A stretch of 64,000 nucleotides of DNA from positions 372,001 through 436,000 of the forward strand of contig CANLXN010000003.1 of the NCBI GenBank assembly GCA_947495135.1, read 5' to 3'. Shown piece by piece: positions 8,798 through 16,727 of the stretch (position 1 is the stretch's first letter; each line of letters starts with the position of its first letter). Position numbers and translations under genes: made by a program. The notes beneath the pieces are model-generated. The model searched no databases and had not been told where the DNA came from. It worked only from the letters and a program-made list of their open reading frames with translations. The stretch comes from an uncultured Flavobacteriaceae bacterium. GTDB lineage: Bacteria; Bacteroidota; Bacteroidia; Flavobacteriales; Flavobacteriaceae.

Positions 8798-9039
8798 TTG
8801 TAACTACCTACTCCATATTATTATCGTTTTTATTTTTGATTATCTATTTTAACCCACGGCTTCCTATATCAGATGAAAAGAAGGAATTTTATATAAATAA
8901 AGGAGTCGTTCGAGCCCAAGAAGGGGTCTAAAATCTAATTAAATTACTAAATAACAAATAGTTACAGTTCGATATTGACCTAAGAGGGGGAGCAACCAAC
9001 AAACAGTAATTATTTACACTTACGGATAAAAGTAAAAGC
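8798..9039 (+). other. Intergenic stretch with repeat copy 3
   Basis: About 100 bp (from about 8900) are homologous to the flank of the other VCBS gene and end in a truncated repeat copy at 8967-8994. No coding region is seen. The alginate locus terminator follows at 9040-9071. Confidence 0.5.
8967..8994 (+). repeat. tRNA-Asn 3'-end-like repeat, truncated copy 3
   Basis: GTTCGATATTGACC is followed by TAAGAGGGGGAGCA, the same order as copies 1 and 2. The match stops right after GGAGCA: the GTAAAA and terminator hairpin part is missing. Confidence 0.65.
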
Positions 9040-9071
9040 GAGAATCCCGCTTTAAGTAAAACGGGATTCTC
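9040..9071 (-). terminator. Terminator of the uronate catabolism operon
   Basis: GAGAATCCCG and CGGGATTCTC form a perfect 10-bp stem around a 12-nt loop. Read on the minus strand it is followed by GCTTTTACTTTTAT. It lies about 75 bp after the stop codon of the LacI-type gene. Confidence 0.7.
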
Positions 9072-9146
9072 ATGAAACAAAAAAAAGAGCGATTTGATAT
9101 TGGTAATTACAAGGGTACTAACTTATAACTAATCTAAGAATCAAAT

Positions 9147-9671
9147 TTAGGCTCCTTTGCCTATAAGTTTTTCGAATTTTTGGAAACAATATTTACTCAA
9201 ATTTTCTTGAATAAGAGCCTCTCTTATTTCAATCGTTAATATGGGAATTTTGTAATTTCTCGTATAAAAATTGTTAATCACATTTGAAAATACAATGGCG
9301 CCGTCAATACTACCATCGCATAAACTATGTAAACATTCGGTCTCTTTTAATTCACTTTTAAAGGACTGAAAAACAATAATTCGATAACCACGACAGTCTG
9401 CTATTTGATGAAAATAAAACAGAAGGTTGCTATAAACTTTTATATTGATCTGAGGCACAATAATGGCGACCGTATAACTCTTTTTATTTCTTAGACGGAC
9501 ACCAAGACTATTTGGGACATAATTGTGTTCCTCGGCAACGTCCATGATAAGCCTTTTCGTCTTCGTACTAACATCTAACTTACCATTTAATGCCTTAGAC
9601 ACTGTAGAAACAGAAAAGCCAGTTAAAACAGACAATTCCTTTAAATTAATTGATGTGCTATGAGTGTTCAT
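9147..9671 (-). CDS. Short LacI-type regulator (HTH plus half sensor domain)
   Basis: The 174-residue product starts with a LacI helix-turn-helix (LKELSVLTGFSVSTVSKALN, about residues 10-29) and the hinge region. It continues into the N-terminal part of the periplasmic-binding-protein-like sensor ('SYTVAIIVPQI', then the segment ending DGAIVFSNVI). It then stops, where family members run to about 330-345 residues. The C-terminal half of the sugar-binding domain and dimer interface is missing and I found no remnant of it downstream. Its ATG overlaps the end of kdgA by 14 bp, so it is translationally coupled as the last gene of the operon. It may be a decayed regulator or a functional short DNA-binding protein. 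A LacI-like palindrome lies upstream of the operon's first gene. Confidence 0.7.
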   Translation of the reverse strand: MNTHSTSINLKELSVLTGFSVSTVSKALNGKLDVSTKTKRLIMDVAEEHNYVPNSLGVRLRNKKSYTVAIIVPQINIKVYSNLLFYFHQIADCRGYRIIVFQSFKSELKETECLHSLCDGSIDGAIVFSNVINNFYTRNYKIPILTIEIREALIQENLSKYCFQKFEKLIGKGA

Positions 9672-10335
9672 TTTTAAATTCCGAAATAATCTCTAAAGAT
9701 GTTTTAGTAAGTTCACTTATTTTGGGGTAATCGAAGTTTCCATTGGCGTCTTTAACCATCAATTTTGATCCAATTCCCACACAGGTTACTCCAGCTCTGA
9801 ACCAACTCGTTAAATTTTCTCTATTGGGAGAAACACCACCCGTTGGCATGATACTGGTCCATGGGCAAGGCCCGTTAATGGCTTTTACAAAATCAGGTCC
9901 GTAGATCCCTCCAGGAAAGAGTTTTACGATTTCGGCACCTAGCTCTTCGGCTCTGGCAATTTCAGTTAAAGAACCGCACCCAGGTGACCACAGAACTTTC
10001 CTTCGGTTACAAACGACCGCAATATCCTCTCTTAGAACAGGCGTTACTATAAAATTTGCTCCCAATTGCATAAACAAGGATGCAGAGGCGGCATCTGTAA
10101 CCGAGCCAACACCCATTGCCATTTTAGAAAACTCTTTTTGAACATACTTGTTCAGTTCTCCAAATACTTCATGAGCATAATCTCCACGGGCCGTAAATTC
10201 TAAAAGTCTGGCACCCCCATGGTAACATGCTTGAATTACTTTCTTGCATATTTCAATATCCGAATTATAGAACAAAGGCACTAATCCTGTAGATTCCATT
10301 AAAGTAGCTACTTGTATTCTCGAAAATGTTGCCAT
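9658..10335 (-). CDS. kdgA: 2-dehydro-3-deoxy-phosphogluconate (KDPG) aldolase
   Basis: This 225-residue class I aldolase of the KDPG/KHG family splits KDPG into pyruvate and glyceraldehyde-3-phosphate, the last step of alginate monomer catabolism. The Schiff-base lysine is Lys138 in AEIVKLFPG, and the general acid/base glutamate is Glu46 in LLEFTARG. The phosphate-binding glycine-rich MPTGGV segment is present. Length is typical. It lies 16 bp after kdgK in the same operon and its 3' end overlaps the LacI-type gene. The cytoplasmic enzyme call is firm. Confidence 0.93.
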   Translation of the reverse strand: MATFSRIQVATLMESTGLVPLFYNSDIEICKKVIQACYHGGARLLEFTARGDYAHEVFGELNKYVQKEFSKMAMGVGSVTDAASASLFMQLGANFIVTPVLREDIAVVCNRRKVLWSPGCGSLTEIARAEELGAEIVKLFPGGIYGPDFVKAINGPCPWTSIMPTGGVSPNRENLTSWFRAGVTCVGIGSKLMVKDANGNFDYPKISELTKTSLEIISEFKNEHS

Positions 10336-10351
10336 TAAATTAATTTAAATA

Positions 10352-11377
10352 TTATCTTGAAACTTTACCTGAGGTATTTCCTGAAATAAATTCTTCTATT
10401 TCTTCTATAGTGATTAAGTTATAATCTCCAGAAATAGTATGCTTTAAACAACAGGCTGCTACTGCTACATCAAGCGCTTTTTGAAGGTTGTGCTTTTCCT
10501 TTATTAAACCATAAATTAGACCGCCCATAAAGGCATCTCCGCTCCCCACTCTATCTACAACAGGTGTTACTTCTTTTAAATCTGCTGAATATAATTTCTT
10601 ATCGTGATATAATATTCCACCTATCTTTTGATGAGATGCATTTACTGAATATCGCAGCGTAGTCGCTGCCGTTTGAAGGTTTGGACATAGATCAAAAAGA
10701 AGCTCGTATAATTTTGGAAGACTCTGTGGGTTGGTATAGTTTGGATTTGTTTTTTCTTTACCCAACATAAAGAATGCCGTATCTAGGTCTCCAAGTATTA
10801 CATGACTGTATTTTAAAAGCTCCGGCATTATATCCTTAGGCTCTTTGCCATACTTCCATAGTTTTGATCGATAATTGAGATCGCATGAGATGGTTATGCC
10901 TAGTTCCGAAGCTACTTTTATGGCCTCTAAACAGGAATCTGCAGCATTTTGGGAGATCGCTGGGGTAATACCACTCCAATGAAACCAATTAACACCTTTA
11001 AATACATCACTCCAATTTATTTCGCCAGATTTAATGGTTGCCATAGAACTGTGCGCTCTATCGTATACTACTTTGCTACCTCTAGTGCCGGCTCCTGTCT
11101 CCAAAAAATATAAGCCTAATCGCTCCCCACCGTAAACAACATGATTAGCACCTACATTCCTTTTATTTAGTTCCATTACCACGCACTTTCCTAAATCGTT
11201 ATCGGGAAGTTTGGTGACAAATTCAGATTGAATTCCATAATTGGATAGAGAAACGGCCACATTGAATTCACCCCCTCCATACATCGCATGAAAAGACTTG
11301 GCTTGAGAAAACCTCAAATGTCTTTCTGTTGCCAATCGCATCATTACCTCTCCAAAAGTTATTACTTTATCCACCAC
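10352..11377 (-). CDS. kdgK: 2-dehydro-3-deoxygluconate (KDG) kinase, PfkB family
   Basis: The 341-residue PfkB/ribokinase-fold sugar kinase phosphorylates KDG to KDPG. The N-terminal GGGEFNVAVSLSNYG segment is the first PfkB signature. The second, DRVGSGDAFMGG, has the catalytic aspartate at about residue 281. It sits between a DEH-reductase-type SDR and the KDPG aldolase, which supports KDG rather than fructose or ribose as substrate. It uses cytoplasmic ATP. Gaps to its neighbours are 31 and 16 bp, so it is in one operon. Confidence 0.92.
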   Translation of the reverse strand: MVDKVITFGEVMMRLATERHLRFSQAKSFHAMYGGGEFNVAVSLSNYGIQSEFVTKLPDNDLGKCVVMELNKRNVGANHVVYGGERLGLYFLETGAGTRGSKVVYDRAHSSMATIKSGEINWSDVFKGVNWFHWSGITPAISQNAADSCLEAIKVASELGITISCDLNYRSKLWKYGKEPKDIMPELLKYSHVILGDLDTAFFMLGKEKTNPNYTNPQSLPKLYELLFDLCPNLQTAATTLRYSVNASHQKIGGILYHDKKLYSADLKEVTPVVDRVGSGDAFMGGLIYGLIKEKHNLQKALDVAVAACCLKHTISGDYNLITIEEIEEFISGNTSGKVSR

Positions 11378-11408
11378 GCGTTTAAATAATATTCAAGTTA
11401 TTATTATT

Positions 11409-12164
11409 TTAACTGAAAGCCAAGCCTCCGTTAATATCTAAGTTAGTTCCATTCATGAAAGAGGAATCATTAGAGGCCAGATAAGTAACAAGGTCTGCAA
11501 CTTCTTCTGCTTTTCCTTCTCTTTTCAAAGGTGTGCCGGCGGCCACTTTAACCCGAATTTCATCCTTGGTAAAATCGTCATGGAATTTAGTTGCAATCAT
11601 TCCCGGACAGACAGCATTTACGCGAACACCTTTAGGCCCAAGTTCTTTTGCCATTGCTCTAGTAAATGTACTTACGGCCCCTTTAGAAGAGGCATATAAT
11701 GAAGATCCTCCTCCACCTCCATCTCTTGCTGCCTGAGATGAAAGGTTGATGATCGACGCGCCATTACCCATTAGAGGTTCGAATACCTGCATTACGAAAA
11801 CTGTAGATTTAAAATTGACATCCATAACAAGGTTATAAAACGACTCATCTAGCTCTTGTAAAGTTTTGCGTGCGAAAAGGCCTCCTGCATTGTTTACTAG
11901 AATATCGATTTTATCTCCAAATGCTTCAACAGTCTTCTTCTTTAAATTTTTAATCTCATCCAATTTTGATACATCAGCTTTAACCGCGATTGCATCTCCT
12001 CCAATAGCTTTTATTTTATTTACGGTTTCTTTAGCTTCAGATTCAGAGCTATTATAATTTACAACTACTTGAGCTCCTTCTTCTGCAAGTTTAATGCAGA
12101 TCGCTCTACCTATATCTCTAGAACCGCCAGTAACTACCGCTATCTTCCCTTTCAATTTACTCAT
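11409..12164 (-). CDS. SDR-family oxidoreductase, candidate DEH reductase
   Basis: This 251-residue classical short-chain dehydrogenase has the cofactor loop TGGSRDIG (residues 12-19), NNAG (91-94), a catalytic serine near 142 and the YxxxK pair Tyr157/Lys161. In alginate operons an SDR reduces 4-deoxy-L-erythro-5-hexoseulose uronate (DEH) to KDG, the substrate of the adjacent KdgK, so this and the next gene are the candidates. The cofactor loop has Asp where Gly is usual (SRDIG). The sequence alone does not show NADH or NADPH preference. It is separated from the next SDR by 11 bp. Confidence 0.8.
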   Translation of the reverse strand: MSKLKGKIAVVTGGSRDIGRAICIKLAEEGAQVVVNYNSSESEAKETVNKIKAIGGDAIAVKADVSKLDEIKNLKKKTVEAFGDKIDILVNNAGGLFARKTLQELDESFYNLVMDVNFKSTVFVMQVFEPLMGNGASIINLSSQAARDGGGGGSSLYASSKGAVSTFTRAMAKELGPKGVRVNAVCPGMIATKFHDDFTKDEIRVKVAAGTPLKREGKAEEVADLVTYLASNDSSFMNGTNLDINGGLAFS

Positions 12165-12175
12165 CTATCTTAATA

Positions 12176-12940
12176 TTATATTCCTAGAGCTTGACCTCCA
12201 CCAATTTGTATAGTTTCTGCTGTAATGAAAGATGCATCCTTACTTGCTAAGAATGAAATAACACCAGCCACATCTTCTGGTTGACCTAATCTTCCTAACA
12301 TTATATTGTTTGCCCAAGAAGCAAAAACTTCTGGTTTTGTTGCTTTAATTTGTGCATGGAAAGGCGTATCAATAGTACCTGGGGAGACTGCATTTACTCT
12401 AATTCCATATTCGGCTAGATCTTTTGCCAATGCTCTGGTAATTGCATGAACACCTGCCTTAGATGTTCCATAGATTCCCGCTCCAGGTCCTCCCGCCGTC
12501 CATCCTGCGTTTGATGTATAGTTGATTATAGATGGATGCTCCCCTTCTTTAAGGAAGGGTATGGATGCTCGTGAAGCGAAAAACACAGAATCTAGATTTA
12601 ATGCCATTACGTGTCTATAAAATTCAGTTGTCATACCCTCGAATCGAGATCGCCCACCTAATCCACCTGCATTATTTACAAGAACATCAATTCGGCCGTA
12701 CTTTTCTCCTATTTTGGTTATGTTTGAAGTTACTGCATCTTCACTTGTTACATCGAACCCGCAATACTCAGCAGTAATTCCTGCTGCAGTAAGATCGGCT
12801 ACTTTTTTAATTCCTTCATCATCTTGGATACCATTTAAAACAACCGTATATCCGTCTTCACCTAATCTTTTTGCTACTTCGAAGCCTATGCCACCCGTAG
12901 CTCCAGTTACTATGGCTACTTTTCTATTTGATTTACTCAT
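12176..12940 (-). CDS. SDR-family oxidoreductase, second uronate-pathway dehydrogenase
   Basis: The 254-residue classical SDR has TGATGGIG (12-19), the NNAG motif, a catalytic serine near residue 143 and Tyr157/Lys161 in YGTSK. It is clearly diverged from the following SDR although motif positions coincide. It may be the DEH reductase, or a KduD-like 2-dehydro-3-deoxygluconate 5-dehydrogenase or isomer-handling enzyme; I cannot decide between them. It lies 12 bp behind the MFS gene and 11 bp before the other SDR, inside the catabolic operon. Confidence 0.78.
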   Translation of the reverse strand: MSKSNRKVAIVTGATGGIGFEVAKRLGEDGYTVVLNGIQDDEGIKKVADLTAAGITAEYCGFDVTSEDAVTSNITKIGEKYGRIDVLVNNAGGLGGRSRFEGMTTEFYRHVMALNLDSVFFASRASIPFLKEGEHPSIINYTSNAGWTAGGPGAGIYGTSKAGVHAITRALAKDLAEYGIRVNAVSPGTIDTPFHAQIKATKPEVFASWANNIMLGRLGQPEDVAGVISFLASKDASFITAETIQIGGGQALGI

Positions 12941-12952
12941 ATTCTAATTTTT

Positions 12953-14254
12953 TTATTTAATTATTTCTTTTTCATTTTCTGTGTTTACTGCTAATTTTAC
13001 TTTTCTAATTAATAAGAAAACAGCTAATACTGCTAAAACCACGGATACTGTAATAGCTACGAATGCCGGTGTATATGATCCTCCGGTTGTTATTCTACCA
13101 ATAAACCAATTCATTATCATGGGCGAAAAAGCGGCTACAGTACCAGCCAGACCGGCCAAGGTTCCCACTGATGGCCCTCGAAATAAATCACTCGATAGCG
13201 TTTGAATATTACCAATAGCAAATTGGAATCCGAAAAGGGCTAATCCAGCTAAATAAATAAAGGTCATATAATTAGAGTCGTTTACAAATAGTATAATAGA
13301 AACAAACCCTACTATTATTAAAAGACTTCCTAAAACTATACTTGCTTTTCGACCAATATCTACATTGGTGCGTTTTATTATTTCTTCAGTAAAGAAACCT
13401 CCCAATATTCCGCCAGCAGCAGCCATTAAATAAGAGATCCACATGGTCTTTCCTATTTCTTCTATACTAAGACCAAATTTCGAATTTAGGTATATTGGCA
13501 TCCAACCGGCAAAAAACCACCAAATAGGCTCAATGAAGAATCTGCACAGTAAAACCCCCCAAGGTTCTTTATAACTTAAAATTTTTACTACACTTAAACT
13601 TTTAGCTCCTTCAACTACAATATTGTTATTCTCAATTCGATCGTTCAGTAACATATTCCGTTCAGCTTCAGTAATCCAAGGATGATCTTTGGGTTTTGAC
13701 TTGTTTATGATCAACCATGGAATAACCCATAACAATCCTAACGCTCCTAATATTATGTAAGTCGACTTCCAACCAAATTGCGCATACAGATAGACTATAA
13801 TAACAGGAGCTATCACATTACCAATAGAGGCGCCAGCGTTAAAAATACCTTGTGCTAAAGCTCTTTGTTTTACTGGGAACCATTCTCCATTACTTTTCAC
13901 AGCTCCAGGCCAGAGCCCTGCTTCTCCTAAACCAAGCAGCCCACGAACTATTGATAAAGAAATAACGCCTCTTGCTAACGCATGGAAAGCTGCAGCAGTA
14001 GACCAAACAACAATGGACAAAACAAACCCTATTCTAGTACCTATTTGATCGTATAGTCTACCAGATAAAAATTTACTTCCAGCATAGGCAAACAAAAAGA
14101 AATTAAGCATTAGTGCATAATCAGAATTGTCCATGCCTAAATCTTTACCCATTTCGGGCCATAGTAAAGCAAAAGCTGTTCTATCTATGTAATTAATTAC
14201 AGTAGCAATAAAGATTAAACTAATAATCCACCACCTTAAACCTTTTATTTTCAT
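12953..14254 (-). CDS. MFS transporter, ACS/hexuronate (ExuT-like) type
   Basis: The 433-residue protein has twelve predicted hydrophobic helices. The N-terminus has the anion:cation symporter hallmarks: 'INYIDRTAFALLWPEMGKDLG' with Asp-Arg in helix 1, GRLYDQIGTRIG between helices 2 and 3, and 'GLGEAGLWPGAVKSNGEWFP' in helices 4-5. This family imports hexuronates and related acids in proton symport. Leading an operon for DEH and KDG catabolism, it probably carries the unsaturated monouronate or DEH from periplasm to cytoplasm. Substrate is inferred from context. Confidence 0.87.
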   Translation of the reverse strand: MKIKGLRWWIISLIFIATVINYIDRTAFALLWPEMGKDLGMDNSDYALMLNFFLFAYAGSKFLSGRLYDQIGTRIGFVLSIVVWSTAAAFHALARGVISLSIVRGLLGLGEAGLWPGAVKSNGEWFPVKQRALAQGIFNAGASIGNVIAPVIIVYLYAQFGWKSTYIILGALGLLWVIPWLIINKSKPKDHPWITEAERNMLLNDRIENNNIVVEGAKSLSVVKILSYKEPWGVLLCRFFIEPIWWFFAGWMPIYLNSKFGLSIEEIGKTMWISYLMAAAGGILGGFFTEEIIKRTNVDIGRKASIVLGSLLIIVGFVSIILFVNDSNYMTFIYLAGLALFGFQFAIGNIQTLSSDLFRGPSVGTLAGLAGTVAAFSPMIMNWFIGRITTGGSYTPAFVAITVSVVLAVLAVFLLIRKVKLAVNTENEKEIIK

Positions 14255-14309
14255 ATTCTCTAGCTACATTATATAGTTATATCGCAACCAAAGGCCACGA
14301 ATCAATCTC

Positions 14310-14324
14310 TGAAACGATGTTTCA
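14310..14324 (-). promoter_or_regulatory. LacI-like palindrome upstream of the catabolic operon
   Basis: TGAAACGATGTTTCA is a perfect 6-bp inverted repeat with a 3-nt centre, 56 bp before the MFS start. It resembles LacI/CcpA-type operators, although those usually have an even-length centre. It is a candidate target for the LacI-type protein of the same operon. No TTGGTWWACCAA site is present here. Confidence 0.35.
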
Positions 14325-14472
14325 TGGATTAACGTCAATTTAAGAAAGGGGGTAAAATCACTTATAAAGAAATAGAATAGGTGATCTACTGTAATATTAG
14401 TTCCCTCCAAAATATTTTATTCGGTCTGAGATTAATCGTACATTTAATCTCTAATCGTTGTGCTTAGTCTAG

Positions 14473-15174
14473 CTAAACATTGTAACAGTATTGATAAAGT
14501 ACCTTAAAATGGTCCTTCATCATTTGTTTTGCCAGTTGTGGATTTTGATCTTTGATTGCATTATAAATTCGCTGATGTTCTTCAATTCCCGAATGAGCAA
14601 GTTTATCATCACACACATGATATTTTTGGAAATTTGTAATGATTTCGGGCGTGATAATCAGCATAAAAGTATTCATGGTACTATTACCACTGGCCTTTGC
14701 AATGGCTAAATGAAATAGCAAGTCCTCTTGCACTGCATCTTCATTATTTAAGACCTTTTTGGTATAGGCGTCCAGTGCTTCCTTCATTATAATTAAGTCC
14801 TCATCTGTTCTTCTCAATGCGGCCAATCTAGCCGTTTTCAATTCTAATAGTATTCTAGTTTCAACGAGAGATTTAAAGTCAGGGTCTTCGAGTCTTAAAA
14901 TATCTTCAATCATACCATTCATCGCAATTACCCCGATTTCTGCAACGAACGTCCCACTTTGAGGAATAGAGGACAACAATCCATAGAACTCCAATTTCTG
15001 AATTGCTTCACGAATGGTACTTCTCGTAACCTTAAATTTTTCCGAAAGCATTCGTTCAGAAGGTAGCTTATCACCAGGCTCTAGATTTTTCTGATTAATC
15101 AAATCTCTGAGCTTTACAATAACCTCTTTCTGGAGCGACTGCTTTTCCTTTGAGTTAAGGATTTCTACTTTCAT
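14473..15174 (-). CDS. GntR-family (FadR subfamily) uronate-responsive repressor
   Basis: This 233-residue regulator has an N-terminal winged helix-turn-helix (about 10-75, including PGDKLPSERMLSEKFKVTRS) and an alpha-helical FCD ligand domain (about 90-225). In this subfamily the ExuR, UxuR and KdgR proteins bind uronates or KDG and repress hexuronate genes. The palindrome TTGGTTAACCAA lies 20 bp before its own start, and identical-type sites precede susC and the lyase arm. That pattern is consistent with autoregulation and with control of the locus. The effector (KDG, DEH or KDPG) is not determinable from sequence. Confidence 0.85.
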   Translation of the reverse strand: MKVEILNSKEKQSLQKEVIVKLRDLINQKNLEPGDKLPSERMLSEKFKVTRSTIREAIQKLEFYGLLSSIPQSGTFVAEIGVIAMNGMIEDILRLEDPDFKSLVETRILLELKTARLAALRRTDEDLIIMKEALDAYTKKVLNNEDAVQEDLLFHLAIAKASGNSTMNTFMLIITPEIITNFQKYHVCDDKLAHSGIEEHQRIYNAIKDQNPQLAKQMMKDHFKVLYQYCYNV

Positions 15175-15193
15175 AAATTTCTACTATAAATAA

Positions 15194-15205
15194 TTGGTTA
15201 ACCAA
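15194..15205. promoter_or_regulatory. UxuR-type operator before gntR
   Basis: TTGGTTAACCAA is a perfect 12-bp palindrome 20 bp upstream of the regulator's ATG. It is the same motif as the tandem operators at 20089-20126 and 26351-26375, and it matches the TTGGTnnACCAA core known for enterobacterial ExuR/UxuR. Confidence 0.75.
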
Positions 15206-15293
15206 ATTGAATTGTCTAAAGTTAAATAAAACTAGTGTAACAATATTATTTACTGAAACTTTATTATTCATTTAAATATTAACGCCATTATAG

Positions 15294-15329
15294 AATTCTT
15301 ACTGGCCCAAATTCAAGCCAGTAAGAATT
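15294..15329 (-). terminator. Hairpin terminator between susD and gntR
   Basis: A perfect 12-bp stem (AATTCTTACTGG and its complement) surrounds a 12-nt loop 84 bp after the susD stop. The T-run is weak, so termination may be partial. Confidence 0.5.
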
Positions 15330-15413
15330 AAAACAATATCCGAACAGGCTAATTATCAAATATGTATTTTATCAAGAACCTCATACAATTTGGTTTTACC
15401 GAAACCATTACTT

Positions 15414-16715
15414 TTAATATCCTGGATTCTGAGTAATCACTCCAAAGCTCGAAGATATTTCCGAAATTGGAATTGGTGCTAATAAATAGTTCGCATCTGA
15501 AAACCCAAGTACCGACTGAGCAGTGCCCGTTCTAACCAAATCAAACCATCGATGTCCTTCAAAGGCCAATTCTAGTCTTCTTTCATTTGCTATTGCGACT
15601 CTAACAGCGGTTTGGGTGGTTGAAGTTGAATTAGGTAAACCCGCTCTAGTTCTAATCCTATTTAATTGTGTTAGGGCAGCAGGTGTACTTCCGTTTTCAT
15701 TCAATGCTTCCGCATACAGTAATATAACATCGGCTAACCTTAATTCAATCCAGTCATGGTCTGAACCATCCGTTTGTTGAAATTTTGGTGATGCCATCGT
15801 TTCCTCATCAATGGTAACCGCTCTTCTTAAATCTCCTGGGCTAGCATCAAAGGCTGCAATTAAAGAAGCGTCCAATGGATCCAGAGACTTTGTGTCAAGT
15901 CCAAAAGACCATTCCCAAAACTCTGAAAATCCGTATTCATCTACCACAGAACTAGATATTTGAGTGGCAAATATAATTTCTGAATTCAAGTCATTTTCAA
16001 ATCCAAAAATATCAGCAAAGTTTTCCTGTAAACTAATCCCTGCAGCAGACGCTCCATTTACAACCGCCGCTAGTTGTGATTCTGCGTCGCCAAAATTACC
16101 CATATGTATATGTACTTTACCCAGCAATCCTCGAGCGGCTAATTGAGATGCTCTACCATTTACTGATGTAGTATTTAAAGCACTTATTGCACTCTGCAAA
16201 TCTGGAATAATTACATTATTGTACACATCAGCAACAGGTTGTCTCTCTAGAATGGAGGTATCTGTTGTACTTGGTTCTGCAGACAAGTTAACTGTTGCAT
16301 CACCAAACATTTGTACGAGTTTAAAATAAGACAACGCCCTTAAAAACTTAGCTTCTCCTATTTGAGTATCGTCCGTAGAATTCTCAATTACGTTATTTGC
16401 GCTTAAAATTGACTTGTATAAAGCTGCATAGAAAGGTCTGAAAAATTGATCATTCATATCCAATAAATCACTGTTAAATCTATCAAATGCAGGATAAGGT
16501 TCTTCATCCATCAAGGCATTGTCTGCCCTAAAATCTCCCATCACAGCCATGGGTGTGGTAGACGCATGCTGATAAAAATATGCTGCATTTAATACTCCAC
16601 TATAATCCGATAAAGAGCCTGCACTAGCAATATTTGGCGGGAATTGCTCCAAATCAGTGCTGCATGCTGCTGTTAGCAACAATGATCCCAATAATAATAT
16701 ATATGCTTTTTTCAT
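15414..16715 (-). CDS. susD: SusD/RagB family outer-membrane lipoprotein
   Basis: The 433-residue protein has a lipoprotein signal peptide (LLLTAAC, Cys18), an N-terminal TPR-like SusD region and the typical C-terminal ending in which 'RIRTRAGLP', 'ANERRLELAFEGHRWFDLVRTG' and YLLAPIPISEI appear in order. SusD proteins cap the SusC pore on the cell surface and hand over oligosaccharides. At 433 residues it is rather short for the family but has both ends. It is 12 bp downstream of susC. Alginate oligosaccharide binding is inferred from the PL7, PL6 and uronate genes around it. Confidence 0.93.
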   Translation of the reverse strand: MKKAYILLLGSLLLTAACSTDLEQFPPNIASAGSLSDYSGVLNAAYFYQHASTTPMAVMGDFRADNALMDEEPYPAFDRFNSDLLDMNDQFFRPFYAALYKSILSANNVIENSTDDTQIGEAKFLRALSYFKLVQMFGDATVNLSAEPSTTDTSILERQPVADVYNNVIIPDLQSAISALNTTSVNGRASQLAARGLLGKVHIHMGNFGDAESQLAAVVNGASAAGISLQENFADIFGFENDLNSEIIFATQISSSVVDEYGFSEFWEWSFGLDTKSLDPLDASLIAAFDASPGDLRRAVTIDEETMASPKFQQTDGSDHDWIELRLADVILLYAEALNENGSTPAALTQLNRIRTRAGLPNSTSTTQTAVRVAIANERRLELAFEGHRWFDLVRTGTAQSVLGFSDANYLLAPIPISEISSSFGVITQNPGY

Positions 16716-16727
16716 TATTTCCTTATT

